From NCBI RefSeq assembly GCF_017104715.1, contig NZ_JAAGPI010000003.1, positions 124,001-188,000 on the forward strand: DNA of 64,000 nt, in the 5' to 3' direction. How positions within the stretch are numbered: the first letter of the stretch is position 1; every line of letters begins with the position of its first letter. Below, in pieces: positions 53,613 to 62,548 of the stretch. The notes beneath the pieces are model-generated. The model saw only the letters and a program-made list of their open reading frames with translations, ran no database searches and was not told the origin of the DNA. Origin of the DNA: Burkholderia sp. Ac-20365. GTDB taxonomy: Bacteria > Pseudomonadota > Gammaproteobacteria > Burkholderiales > Burkholderiaceae. Made by a program: the position numbers and the translations under genes.

Positions 53613-54122
53613 TTATGGGCGTGATGAGGTGTGACCCAGCCAGCGGCCGATCAGGTAGTCGAGCGACAGCTTGCCAGGGCCGTGCAGCAGCACAACGAGC
53701 AGAAAAAGGCCCCAGTACTGGTGATCGCGCAGACCGACTTCGCCCAGCGCCGGATAGGAGATGACAGCGATGATGTTGAAGATGAAAAGCCCGAATGCCG
53801 CGAAGCGTGAGCCGAGCCCAAGCACGAGGAAGATCGGAAAGCCCAGTTCGGCGGCCGTGCCAAGATAGGCAGCGAGTACGGGAGGCAGAAGCGGCACCGA
53901 ATACTCACCCTGAAAGAGGGCTAGCGTGGAAGACCAGCTCGCGATCTTGGTAAGCCCGGACTGGAAGAACACCAGGCCGATGACGATACGAATGCCCAAG
54001 TCGAGCACGGGCGTGGCGAAGTCCAGCGCGCGCAGCGCAGAACGATAAAGTGAGAGTGCCTTGCGCGGCACGCTGGAAGGTTCGGCATCGTGCGTCGCGG
54101 AAAGGGGCGATGAGAGCTTCAT
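53613..54122 (-). CDS. bufD: DoxX family membrane protein, bufferin operon
   Basis: A 169-residue protein with four membrane segments. VLDLGIRIVIGLVFFQSGLTKI and LAAYLGTAAELGFPIFLVLGLG are the DoxX signature (each quoted in part). DoxX proteins (BufD) accompany DUF2282 precursors and DUF692 enzymes in bufferin loci, where a role at the membrane is proposed but not settled. ATG 54122 lies 88 bp after the precursor stop on the same strand, so both are likely cotranscribed. Gene symbol follows bufferin nomenclature and rests on context. Confidence 0.82.
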   Translation of the reverse strand: MKLSSPLSATHDAEPSSVPRKALSLYRSALRALDFATPVLDLGIRIVIGLVFFQSGLTKIASWSSTLALFQGEYSVPLLPPVLAAYLGTAAELGFPIFLVLGLGSRFAAFGLFIFNIIAVISYPALGEVGLRDHQYWGLFLLVVLLHGPGKLSLDYLIGRWLGHTSSRP

Positions 54123-54210
54123 GTTGGAACCTCGGGTCGTAGTGAACTCAGGCGGAAGTCAGGCGGCGCCGCAGGCGGCTCGATGCGGCGCCGGAGCAAC
54201 GAGGTTGATA

Positions 54211-54534
54211 TCAACCCGCAGCTGCCGCTTTGGCGGTGGGACTGAGCACGCCGCTTTTTCCACCGGGTTTGGCGAACTCCGACATCTGCAGATGACCGCC
54301 GGCGATCTTGTCGCACGTGCCCTTGGGAACGAGGATCCAGGCTTCCGTGTCATGGTCCATCTTCGCAGTAGCGGCGCATGAACTCTTGCTGGTGCCGCAG
54401 TCGTTCTTTCCTGCCTTCGCAATGCCTGCGCATTTCTCGAAGTCGCCGGCTGCAAATGAGGCCGTGCTTGCCGTCGCAACGCCAATCGCCAGCAGACTCG
54501 CAATGGCGCCTTGAATGATGCGTTCGCTTTTCAT
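54211..54534 (-). CDS. bufA: bufferin-type RiPP precursor (DUF2282)
   Basis: A 107-residue secreted peptide precursor. The signal peptide covers about residues 1-28 (IIQGAIASLLAIGVATAS; cleavage near SFA-AG). The core has four cysteines at 35, 46, 53 and 74 (EKCAGIAKAGKNDCGTSKSSC; PKGTCDKIAGG, quoted in part), the DUF2282 pattern. In bufferin systems a DUF692 (MNIO) enzyme with a DUF2063 partner modifies such cysteines to bind copper. Both partners are encoded at 56554-58162. The modification itself is inferred. Confidence 0.9.
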   Translation of the reverse strand: MKSERIIQGAIASLLAIGVATASTASFAAGDFEKCAGIAKAGKNDCGTSKSSCAATAKMDHDTEAWILVPKGTCDKIAGGHLQMSEFAKPGGKSGVLSPTAKAAAAG

Positions 54535-54592
54535 GGTGCTTCCTCCAGGGTGGTGGTCAGGTCAGGCGCGATTGCCTGCGTCCCGGGATGAA

Positions 54593-54646
54593 GTGTGCAA
54601 AGCGCTGCTCACGGTTTTATCGCCCGAAAATCAAATTTTCGTCACG
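54593..54646 (-). promoter_or_regulatory. phased TCAC promoter element before bufA
   Basis: GTGTGCAAAG starts at 54593, TCAC at 54609, TCAA at 54631 and TCACGA at 54642: the same 22- and 11-bp steps as at 51601-51654, with the same flanking GTGTGCRAA box 16 bp from the first TCAC. Divergent from the response-regulator gene, so it could also serve autoregulation. Confidence 0.55.
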
Positions 54647-54762
54647 ACGTGCTTGCGCGCTGGACACGCCCTGCTGGCGATCTAGAATGATCTGGACATC
54701 ATGGAATTACCTGTTTCCCGCAGGCGACATGGTTTGTTCAAAAGTCCAGTGAGGATGCCGTC

Positions 54763-55470
54763 ATGTCTCGCAACGTTCTGGTGATCGAAGACGACAATGA
54801 CATCGCCCAACTCGTACGCATGCAGCTCACGGGTCTCGCGTGCGAGACGACGGTCCTTAACGACGGCAGGGCGGGGTTGGCGGAAGTGCTCGCCAGGCCA
54901 TACGACCTGGTGGTGCTTGATCTGATGCTGCCGGGCGTCGACGGCCTCGAGATCTGCAGGCGTTTGCGGTCGGAACGGCGCTATACGCCTATCCTGATGC
55001 TGACCGCGAAGTCGACGGAACTCGATCGGGTGCTGGGCCTGGAGATGGGCGCTGACGACTACCTCGCAAAGCCGTTCAGCGTGCTGGAATTCGTTGCGCG
55101 CGTGAAGGCGATTTTCAGGCTCGTCGATATGCTCGCCAATACGGCGGCTGGAGAGCACACGCTGATCGAATGCAAAGATCTGAAGATCGACGTCGAAAGG
55201 CGGGATGTGACCGTGCGCGGCGCTTCAATCCTGTTGACCGCCAAGGAGTTCCAGTTACTGCTTCATTTTGCGCAGAATCCGGGGCGCGTCTATACGCGCG
55301 CGCAGTTGCTGGATCAGGTGTGGGGCTACAGTCATAGCGGCTATGAACACACCGTCAATTCCCATATCAACCGGCTGCGCGCGAAGATTGAAACCGATCC
55401 GAACGCGCCGGAATACATCCAGACGGTATGGGGCGTCGGCTACAAATTCCGCAATGCAACCGAAAACTGA
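54763..55470 (+). CDS. OmpR/PhoB-family response regulator
   Basis: A 235-residue regulator. The receiver domain has the acidic pocket (EDDND), phospho-acceptor Asp53 in LVVLDLMLPGVD and the switch lysine in YLAKPF; the C-terminal winged helix contains LLTAKEFQLLLHFAQNPGRVYTRAQLLDQVWG (quoted in part). It overlaps the sensor kinase gene by 17 bases. It lies between the two bufferin operons, is divergent from bufA and is the obvious candidate to bind the TCAC elements. Confidence 0.95.
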   Translation: MSRNVLVIEDDNDIAQLVRMQLTGLACETTVLNDGRAGLAEVLARPYDLVVLDLMLPGVDGLEICRRLRSERRYTPILMLTAKSTELDRVLGLEMGADDYLAKPFSVLEFVARVKAIFRLVDMLANTAAGEHTLIECKDLKIDVERRDVTVRGASILLTAKEFQLLLHFAQNPGRVYTRAQLLDQVWGYSHSGYEHTVNSHINRLRAKIETDPNAPEYIQTVWGVGYKFRNATEN

Positions 55471-56530
55471 TTTTCATCTGTTCGCCACCTTGTATGGCCG
55501 GCTCGCGTTGTCGCTGATGGTGGTGTTCGTCGCGATCGGCGCCATCATGATCGTAGCGTCGCAACGGATGTTCGAGACACAGCGACTGTTCGAACTGGTG
55601 GCCAACCTGGTGGTCGGCACGGTTGTATTCAGCCTGATCGCCGCGCTTGTCGTTTTCCGCTTTCTCACGCTCAGACTTCGCAGGCTGGCGTCCGCGATTG
55701 AAGCCTTCCGCGCGAGCGGATTTGCTGACCCGATACGGGTGGAGAGGACGGATGGCAATGACGACGAGATAGGCCACCTCATCGCCGCATTCCAGGAGAT
55801 GTCGGAGCGCATCGCGATGCAGCTCTCACAGCTTGAACAGGTTGACCGGCAACGCCGCGAACTGCTTGCCAACGTGTCGCACGATCTGCGAACACCGCTT
55901 GCCTCCATGCAGGGCTATCTGGAGATGGTACTCATCCGGGACGACGGATTGTCCCAGGACGACCGCGCCCGGTATCTGCAGATAGCAGTGAAACACTGCG
56001 AGCGGCTTGCGAGGCTCGTGCGGGACCTGTTCGATCTCACGAAGCTCGAGGCAAATGAAGTTAGACCGCAGGTCGAGCCATTTCCGATCAGCGAACTTGC
56101 GCAGGATGTCGTCCAGAAGTTTGCGCTCAGCGCGCAAAAACGGGATCTCAGATTGAGCGCAAATGTGAGTGCGGACTGCCCGCCCGTTTGCGCAGATATC
56201 GGCATGATGGAACGCGTACTCGAGAACCTGATTGAAAACGCGATGCGCTATACGCCGGCCGGCGGGGAAATCAGCGTTGGCGTGCACCGGGCTGGAGACC
56301 GGATCGAGCTTCAGGTGAGCGATACGGGGCAGGGCATCCATCACGACGATATCGGCAACGTCTTCGATCGCTACTATCGCGCGGATCGCAGCGAATCCAG
56401 CGACGCGGGCAATGCGGGCCTTGGGCTCGCGATTTCGCGCCGCATCGTCGAACTGCATGGCGGGCAGATTCGCGTCGAGAGTACGCCGGGTCTTGGCACG
56501 ACCTTCACAGTCGAACTGACGATGGCGTAG
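55454..56530 (+). CDS. sensor histidine kinase
   Basis: A 358-residue membrane kinase. Two membrane segments at about 15-36 and 47-70 leave only some ten residues outside, so it probably senses within the membrane or with a partner. A HAMP linker follows (LRLRRLASAIEAF), then the phosphorylated His143 in NVSHDLRTPLASM and the ATP-binding boxes ENLIENAMRY, DTGQGI and GLGLAISRRIVELHGG. ATG 55454 lies inside the end of the regulator gene. Confidence 0.94.
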   Translation: MQPKTDFHLFATLYGRLALSLMVVFVAIGAIMIVASQRMFETQRLFELVANLVVGTVVFSLIAALVVFRFLTLRLRRLASAIEAFRASGFADPIRVERTDGNDDEIGHLIAAFQEMSERIAMQLSQLEQVDRQRRELLANVSHDLRTPLASMQGYLEMVLIRDDGLSQDDRARYLQIAVKHCERLARLVRDLFDLTKLEANEVRPQVEPFPISELAQDVVQKFALSAQKRDLRLSANVSADCPPVCADIGMMERVLENLIENAMRYTPAGGEISVGVHRAGDRIELQVSDTGQGIHHDDIGNVFDRYYRADRSESSDAGNAGLGLAISRRIVELHGGQIRVESTPGLGTTFTVELTMA

Positions 56531-56553
56531 ACATCGCGCTGCTCTGCCAGAGT

Positions 56554-57318
56554 TCAAAGCTCGAAGCCAACGATGGTCGAATCGAGGATGCGGCGCTGGA
56601 TGAACTCGCCGAGCGCGAACGCAGGATCGCGCCGCAACGCAAGGTCATAGGCGTCGTCCACGGTTTGCCCTTCGTGCAGTGCCGTCAGCATCGCGAACTC
56701 GCTGCCAGGTAACGCCTGGATATCGACGGCGAAGCCGACACGGTGGACAAGAAGCTGATCGCCACCAGCCTTTGCATCGACGCGTTCGTTGCCTGGAGAT
56801 TCCGGCTGGTTGACCTCCCAGATCCTCAGTACCGGAAACGCAGAGGCGAACAGGCGGCAAGCAGGGTGGAGCTTCAGGCTCAGTGTGGAGCATTCTGCGC
56901 CGGCGAGACTCGACAGTTCCGATAGTGGAAGCGGCGCGTGATCTGCGGCATGAAAGACTTCGTGCACGAGCCATTCGAGTGTCGCGGTATCGGCCAGGTA
57001 GCGCAGGGAGATGGCGGGAGGAAAGCTCCCGAGAAAGGCTGGAAAACTCTCGCCGAAACGTTGAATGTCGCCGCTTTGCGACGGATGGTCGCGTATGTAC
57101 CGGTTCGCCGCATAGTCGAAGAACTGCTCGCCGACGAGCCTGTCAACGACGGGATAGACGGCGCGCAATGCCTCACGCAGGTTGTGATACGTGTTGCCGA
57201 TATAGACCGCCAGCCGCTCCTGCGTGGCGTCGCCGCATATTGACTCGTGGATCGCGGACGCATCCTGCTCGAGAAGCGCGGCCGCAAACGCGACCTGAAA
57301 TTCATGAAGCGAGTGCAT
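56554..57318 (-). CDS. bufC: bufferin maturation partner (DUF2063)
   Basis: A 254-residue cytosolic protein. The N-terminal DUF2063 region has LHEFQVAFAAALLEQD, LAVYIGNTYHNLREALRAVYPVVDRLVG and FFDYAANRYIRDHPSQSGD (each quoted in part); the C-terminal part is likely the recognition domain that brings the precursor to the MNIO enzyme. It overlaps bufB by 17 bases and is translated after it. Ends 23 bp from the convergent kinase gene. Confidence 0.9.
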   Translation of the reverse strand: MHSLHEFQVAFAAALLEQDASAIHESICGDATQERLAVYIGNTYHNLREALRAVYPVVDRLVGEQFFDYAANRYIRDHPSQSGDIQRFGESFPAFLGSFPPAISLRYLADTATLEWLVHEVFHAADHAPLPLSELSSLAGAECSTLSLKLHPACRLFASAFPVLRIWEVNQPESPGNERVDAKAGGDQLLVHRVGFAVDIQALPGSEFAMLTALHEGQTVDDAYDLALRRDPAFALGEFIQRRILDSTIVGFEL

Positions 57319-58162
57319 GGCGAGCCCCCATCACCATCGCCGCGTGACTGGATTCTTCGAGCAGGACTTCGAGCGGCGGGATGTCGGTGTCCCATTCGAT
57401 CAGGGTCGGGACCGGGCCGAAGCGTTCGAGCGCCCGCGCATACAGCTCCCACACGGCGGGTGCCACGCGCGCGCCATGCGTGTCGATCAGCAGGGCGCCG
57501 ACGCGGTCGTGTCCGGCAAGATGAATCTCGCGGATTGCTTCAACGGGCAACGCATCCAGATACGTTTCGGGATCGACGTCGTTATTTGCTTCATTCACAT
57601 ACAGGTTGTTGACGTCCAGCAATATTCCACAACCCGTCCGCCGCACCACCTGTGCGATGAATTCGCCTTCGGGCATCGTCGAATGACGGAACTGGATATA
57701 GCTGGATATGTTCTCGATGAGAATCTCCCTGTGAAGGCACTCCTGCACTTCGTCGATGTGATCGCACACGACGTCCAGCGCCTCCTTCGTGTATGGCAAA
57801 GGCAATAGATCATTGAGATGTCTCGATCCGACGCGCCCCCAGCTCAGGTGCTCGGACACGAGTCCGGGCTCGACCCGGGAAACCAGATCGCACAGATGCT
57901 GGAGATGCTCCCGGTCGAGCGGGCCCGTCGATCCAAGGCTGAGTCCGACGCCATGCAGACTCAGCGGATACGCGTCACGGATTCGCTCAAGGTAGTGGAG
58001 CGGCTGGCCGCCCGCGCCAAAGTAGTTTTCGCTATGCACTTCAAACCATCCGACGCGCGGCCGTTCACGCAGGATCTGCTGATAGTGTGGGGGGCGCAGG
58101 CCGATCCCGGTCAAGTTGGGCACGGGGTGCGCTACGGCGAACGGTGAGGCGGAGGAGCGCAT
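57302..58162 (-). CDS. bufB: MNIO (DUF692) iron enzyme, bufferin maturase
   Basis: A 286-residue TIM-barrel enzyme of the DUF692/MNIO family (multinuclear non-heme iron oxidases). Iron-ligand regions are visible: EVHSENYFG, LSLHGVGLSLG, VSEHLSWG, LIENISSY, LLDVNNLYVN, HLAGHD, DTHGA and EWDTDIP. MNIO enzymes modify cysteine or aspartate residues in RiPP precursors such as methanobactins and bufferins. First gene of the bufB-bufC operon; its promoter faces the PAS-GAF gene and carries a tandem TCACGA repeat. Confidence 0.92.
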   Translation of the reverse strand: MRSSASPFAVAHPVPNLTGIGLRPPHYQQILRERPRVGWFEVHSENYFGAGGQPLHYLERIRDAYPLSLHGVGLSLGSTGPLDREHLQHLCDLVSRVEPGLVSEHLSWGRVGSRHLNDLLPLPYTKEALDVVCDHIDEVQECLHREILIENISSYIQFRHSTMPEGEFIAQVVRRTGCGILLDVNNLYVNEANNDVDPETYLDALPVEAIREIHLAGHDRVGALLIDTHGARVAPAVWELYARALERFGPVPTLIEWDTDIPPLEVLLEESSHAAMVMGARHALAS

Positions 58163-58181
58163 CGGGCAATCCTCGTTGGCG

Positions 58182-58230
58182 GTGCGAATGAACTGTACTG
58201 TCGTCGATAACGATCACGAATCCGTCACGA
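58182..58230 (-). promoter_or_regulatory. tandem TCACGA element before bufB
   Basis: TCACGA at 58214 and 58225, exactly 11 bp apart (TCACGAATCCGTCACGA). Read from the minus strand this is CGTGAC-N5-CGTGA, followed downstream by TTCGCAC (GTGCGAA at 58182-58188), as at the NDH-2 and bufA promoters although the spacing to that box differs. Confidence 0.5.
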
Positions 58231-58365
58231 TTGCGTCCAATTTTTGATCTGCGTTCGCCCCTTCTATATGAGCGGCCTTGCGGCACGCGCTGGTGCAGAG
58301 CGGGATGTTCGCCTATCTTTTGGAAGAGCGGAACACCCTTCGACGCGAGAAATTGGGGCCTTCGT

Positions 58366-59667
58366 ATGAGTCTCAAATGGAAGCTGATCTGGCCGGCCGC
58401 CGTCTGTGCGCTGCTCATGCTCGTTGTTCTCGCTGCCAGTCCCATTCCCGCGCTGGTAACCGGGAATGTTCGATCGGGTCTTCTGATTGTCGTTGCGGTG
58501 ACGCTTGCGATACTGCTCGTGGTCATGGGAGCGGTGTCGGAACTTCGTCTGTGCCGTCCCCTTAGAGCCATTCTGCATACGTTTGGAGAGGCCGCTATCC
58601 CCAATGCAACGCGTGGAGCGGTCGACGAAGTGCAGGCGGTGCAGCGCGCGGCCGGACAATTCATCGACAAGGCCGAGGCGCTAGGTCAGGCGCTGAATGC
58701 TGCCGAAGCAAAGCGTTCGGCCCTCGCGGCCGAACTGCAATACAGCGAAGAGCGGTACGTACTCGCCATGCGGATCGCGGACGACGGTCCATGGGAATGG
58801 AATCTGCAAACGAACGAGTTTGTGCTCTCCACACGATGGAAATGCATGCTCGGGTATGGCGACGACGAGTTCCCGGATTCACTGGAAAACTGGCGCGGAC
58901 ATATCCATCCCCTTGACCTTGCCGGCGTGGATGCGACGTTGCGATGTCGCCTGGAAGGACAGGAACGCCAGTTCGAGCATCAGTTCAGGCTACTGCACAG
59001 GGATGGCCGGTATCGCTGGGTAAGCTCGCTCGGTACCGTCATACGGTACGCGAGCGGTAAGCCGCTGCGCATCGTTGCGCTCGATACGGATATCACACGG
59101 ATAAAGCATATCGAGAGCGTGTTGCAGCATATCGTTGATGGCACGGCGGGGATGGGGGGCGAGGCATTTTTCCGGGCGCTGGTGCGCCACTTCGCGGCCG
59201 CACTGGACGTGCCGTGCGCCTTCATTACGGAATGCACCGGCTGGCCACCCAAAAGCGTGCAGACGCTCGCTTACTGGCTTCGCGATGACTTCCGGGAAAA
59301 CATCGAATTCGAACTGGCAGGCACGCCGTGCGAAGCGGTGTACAGCAACGGCCGCCCCGTATTTCACGCGTCGGGTGTCGGGAAATTATTCGCCCGCGAC
59401 AAAGCATACGAAAGCTACTACGGCATCCCGATCTTCGGTACACGGGGCGAGGTGATTGGACACATGGCCTTCTTCAATGACCGGGAAATGAAGGAACAGG
59501 ACGTCCTGACCGACGCGGTGTATCAGATATTCACGACACGCGCGGCTGCCGAAATCGAACGCAAGGCGGCGCTTGATCGTCTCAGTCACTCACGGCTCCT
59601 GAACGGGCAGGACGCTTTCGGCACTGATGATGTACCGCGCTCTGCATCGAATGTGACGAACATGTGA
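58366..59667 (+). CDS. membrane PAS-GAF signalling protein without visible output domain
   Basis: A 433-residue protein. Two membrane segments at about 7-30 and 35-60, a short linker, a PAS domain at about 125-240 (WEWNLQTNEFVLSTRW; HRDGRYRWVSSLGTV) and a GAF domain at about 255-415. Such sensors usually end in a kinase, diguanylate cyclase or helix-turn-helix part, but here the protein stops about 30 residues after GAF (ERKAALDRLSHSR). It may be truncated or act through a partner. Divergent from bufB. Confidence 0.8.
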   Translation: MSLKWKLIWPAAVCALLMLVVLAASPIPALVTGNVRSGLLIVVAVTLAILLVVMGAVSELRLCRPLRAILHTFGEAAIPNATRGAVDEVQAVQRAAGQFIDKAEALGQALNAAEAKRSALAAELQYSEERYVLAMRIADDGPWEWNLQTNEFVLSTRWKCMLGYGDDEFPDSLENWRGHIHPLDLAGVDATLRCRLEGQERQFEHQFRLLHRDGRYRWVSSLGTVIRYASGKPLRIVALDTDITRIKHIESVLQHIVDGTAGMGGEAFFRALVRHFAAALDVPCAFITECTGWPPKSVQTLAYWLRDDFRENIEFELAGTPCEAVYSNGRPVFHASGVGKLFARDKAYESYYGIPIFGTRGEVIGHMAFFNDREMKEQDVLTDAVYQIFTTRAAAEIERKAALDRLSHSRLLNGQDAFGTDDVPRSASNVTNM

Positions 59668-59840
59668 TTTCCGGTTGATATAGGCGTGATGAGCGCCAAC
59701 CAGAATCGCTCCTGGAAGTTCGGTATGGAGCGGTTCACTGCGAATGTTTCTGGACGAGGTCCGGAAAATAGCGCTCCAGCACAGGACTTGTCGTAGCGCG
59801 TCGGCCACGGTGGCGGCGCATTTCCTTTTCTGGAGCAGAC

Positions 59841-60146
59841 ATGAAAACCTTTCGCAACGCAATTCTTTGTGCTGTCGTTCCTCTGGCTTGTGCAATCGGC
59901 GCGACGCATGCGCAGGCACAAGGTATCGGCCGCAGCGGGATGTACGGGCCATGGTGGGATAGTCCCGTGACCATGTCGATGGACAAGCTTACTGCGCAGC
60001 AAAGAAATGAAGTGGTGCAGATCAAGAACAAGATGATGCAGATGACCATGGAACATGACCAGACCATGGCAAAAATGGAAATGGAATTCATGCAGTCGAT
60101 GATGGACCTGCAGAAGCAGTTACTCGACGTGTTCCGTGGGCATTGA
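59841..60146 (+). CDS. methionine-rich periplasmic protein
   Basis: A 101-residue exported protein. Signal peptide MKTFRNAILCAVVPLACA with cleavage near AQA. The mature part has an LTAQQ motif like the LTxxQ motif of Spy/CpxP periplasmic proteins, then a coiled-coil-like helix with 10 methionines in 31 residues (KMMQMTMEHD, MAKMEMEFMQSMMD). Methionine-rich periplasmic helices often bind copper(I); given the bufferin genes nearby this is a plausible copper chaperone or sensor, but no binding is shown. It follows the PAS-GAF gene by 173 bp. Confidence 0.75.
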   Translation: MKTFRNAILCAVVPLACAIGATHAQAQGIGRSGMYGPWWDSPVTMSMDKLTAQQRNEVVQIKNKMMQMTMEHDQTMAKMEMEFMQSMMDLQKQLLDVFRGH

Positions 60147-60380
60147 TTGTTGGGCGTCAAGCGCGGCGTTCAGGCTGAATAGCGATTCGCCGCGCGTTAC
60201 GTCCTGTTGTGGTGTCTGGCGAGAACCGGCCACCGGATCTTCTCTCGTGCGGAGAATCGAACTCGAACAGGCGCGACGAACGGTCTATGTACGAAGTCCC
60301 AGGTACGACGATACATGCGTGCATGCGCGACGTGCTCCAGCACTGATCTGGCCGGTCGTCGTGGTCGCGATGCAAATCGG

Positions 60381-60632
60381 CTAGCGGGCCGGGACTCGCG
60401 CAGGATAACTGAGAAAAGTCCGGTTGTTGTTCGGCGGGAATACGCACCAGCCATCATCGTGCCGGAAAAAGAACATCGACAATGTATCGTTCTGACGTTT
60501 TGTTTCGACGCAAACGTACCGCTGGTTTTGCCCGCTGGCTGGACGGAACCGGGTTACCCGGATCAGGGTAGTCGCGGTTGGTGCGAGCCATTTGTCGACC
60601 AGAGAATGCAAGGACCGAGGACTAGCGTTCAT
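60381..60632 (-). CDS. small hypothetical protein (83 aa)
   Basis: An 83-residue protein that looks real: ATG 60632 directly follows GGAGGAGG, and the sequence has a compact pattern (SPRSLHSLVDKWLAP; RYVCVETKR; SMFFFRHDDGWCVFPP) typical of short Burkholderiaceae proteins. No signal peptide. It lies antisense between the methionine-rich gene and the DUF1254 pair. The flanking stretch 60147-60380 shows nothing else. Function unknown. Confidence 0.6.
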   Translation of the reverse strand: MNASPRSLHSLVDKWLAPTATTLIRVTRFRPASGQNQRYVCVETKRQNDTLSMFFFRHDDGWCVFPPNNNRTFLSYPARVPAR

Positions 60633-60978
60633 GACCTCCTCCGACTTCATTAAGATGCCGGCCGCAAAACGCACAACGCACAACGCTTTCGAGGCACCCG
60701 GAAAGAAGTGTGGCAACCGGAATTCACGTCGCGATCAAGGAAAAGTCACAAGTTTGTCGTCCCGAGGCGACACTGTTCGAAACAGTCAGCTCGATTGTTG
60801 CGCAAATTGTTGGTGCGAACGCCTCGATATGCCATATGGCAAAAACGTGAGGCCCTTTGTTTGCAGCAGCCACATAACCCCGCCTATGCTTGCAGTGCCT
60901 CGCGATCAAACCTTGCTGTTCGCGGGGAGCGTGAACAGTTGCTCGTTTCGACCATGAACAACTCTCAGGGAAACAGCC
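60633..60978. other. gap upstream of the DUF1254 pair
   Basis: A 346-bp intergenic stretch that should hold the DUF1254 promoter and that of the small minus-strand gene. A short inverted repeat, GTTCGAAAC at 60776-60784, is visible; no gene or clear operator otherwise. Confidence 0.35.
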
Positions 60979-62505
60979 ATGAAACTGACTCGCTGGACGG
61001 CCGCCCAATTCGCGCTTGCCGCCACCGCGCTCTTCGTGACGTACGCGTCGAACGCGCAAGACGCCCGGTACGACCCGCTCGTCAACGCTCCCTTTGATAA
61101 GGACTATCCCACCGCCGACACTGCCCGATTGTTGCGTGATGAACTGATCTTCCAACGTGCGACGCAAGCGTACCTCTGGGCCTTGCCCGCCATCAACATC
61201 TGGGCGATGAAAGAGGGTTCGGAGAAAGTCTTCGGCGCGGGTTACAACGTTTTGCCCGTATGGAAGGAACGTATCCAGGCGTCGACGCTCGTCACGACAC
61301 CAAACTCGGACGTGGTCTATGCAATGGGCTATCTGGATCTCCACAAGGATGGTCCACTCGTGGTTGAAGCGCCACAGGGCGTGCAGGGCATGTTTGACGA
61401 TTTCTTCCAGCGTCCGCTCGTCGGACCGACCATCGGAGGGCGAACCTGGATCGGTGACGTCGGTCTTGCTGGACCCGACAAGGGAAAAGGCGGCACCTAT
61501 GTGCTCTTGCCGCCTGACTACAAGGGTGAGCCACCCAAAGGCAGCATACCAAACGGGGCATTCGTTTACCGCTCCCGCACGTATAACGTGTTTCTGTTCT
61601 GGCGCACGTTCTTCACGGACCCGAATGACCTTTCAAAAGCAAACGCGCAGATTGCCGCCACGCGCATCTATCCGCTTGGCCAGAAGGCGAGCGCCAAAGC
61701 GATGCAGTTCCCCGACGCGAACCAGAAGGCCGCCGACCTGCTATTTCCTCGCGACATCCGCTACTTTCAGATGATGTCGCGCTTCATCGACAGTGAATAC
61801 GTCGACCCGTCGGATCTCGACATGCGAGGCTTCCTGCACACCATAGGCATCGAGAAAGGCAAGCCATTCTCTCCGACGCCCGAGATGCAGGCGCTGCTCG
61901 ATCGTGCAGCGCAGGCCGCATTCAAGATGAGCAAGGTTGTGATCACCGATCTGCTCGTCCAGGAACCGGGCGGCAAGTACTACGCCGATCGCCAGTGGGT
62001 CAATGTGTTTGCGGGCGAGGATACATCGTTCCAGTCGAGCCGGACATTTACCAATCTCGAACAACGCTCGGGGTACTTTACGAGCGCGTATTCTGCAAGT
62101 CCGGGGATGGTGAAAAACCTCGTCGATGCAGGCGCGAAGTATCCCGTCACGTTCCGCGACAAGGATGGCAATTTCCTTGATGGCGGGCAGTCGTACACGC
62201 TGCATCTGCCGCCGAACGTTCCCGCGAAGAACTTCTGGTCAGCGACGGTAGATGACGCGACCACTGCGTCCGGACTCGATAACGGCCAGCCGCATCCGTC
62301 GTTGAACAAGATGGATAAGCCCGTGCAGAACACCGACGGATCGATTGATCTTTACTTTGGCCCGAGCGCACCAGCCGGCAAAGAGAAGAACTGGCTCCGG
62401 ACGGTGTCGGGCAAAGGCTATTTCGTGATCTTCAGACTCTACTCACCGGAGAAGGCGTTTTTCGATCAGAGCTGGAAGCCCGGCGACCTCGAAAAGACCA
62501 GTTGA
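60979..62505 (+). CDS. secreted DUF1254/DUF1214 family protein, copy 1
   Basis: A 508-residue exported protein. The signal peptide ([19 protein letters not shown]) is followed by the DUF1254 domain ([30 protein letters not shown]) and the DUF1214 domain toward the C-terminus ([44 protein letters not shown], quoted in part). These conserved two-domain proteins are widespread in bacteria and of unknown function. A second member starts 43 bp downstream. Confidence 0.9.
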   Translation: MKLTRWTAAQFALAATALFVTYASNAQDARYDPLVNAPFDKDYPTADTARLLRDELIFQRATQAYLWALPAINIWAMKEGSEKVFGAGYNVLPVWKERIQASTLVTTPNSDVVYAMGYLDLHKDGPLVVEAPQGVQGMFDDFFQRPLVGPTIGGRTWIGDVGLAGPDKGKGGTYVLLPPDYKGEPPKGSIPNGAFVYRSRTYNVFLFWRTFFTDPNDLSKANAQIAATRIYPLGQKASAKAMQFPDANQKAADLLFPRDIRYFQMMSRFIDSEYVDPSDLDMRGFLHTIGIEKGKPFSPTPEMQALLDRAAQAAFKMSKVVITDLLVQEPGGKYYADRQWVNVFAGEDTSFQSSRTFTNLEQRSGYFTSAYSASPGMVKNLVDAGAKYPVTFRDKDGNFLDGGQSYTLHLPPNVPAKNFWSATVDDATTASGLDNGQPHPSLNKMDKPVQNTDGSIDLYFGPSAPAGKEKNWLRTVSGKGYFVIFRLYSPEKAFFDQSWKPGDLEKTS

Positions 62506-62548
62506 TACACCCGTCTCGAGGACAGACCTTCAAACTAACGAGGCAGAC

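Noticed and set aside
60207..60653. Plus-strand open frame upstream of the DUF1254 genes
   Set aside because: No ribosome site or recognisable motif; the minus-strand gene at 60381-60632 in the same place has both a ribosome site and protein-like sequence.
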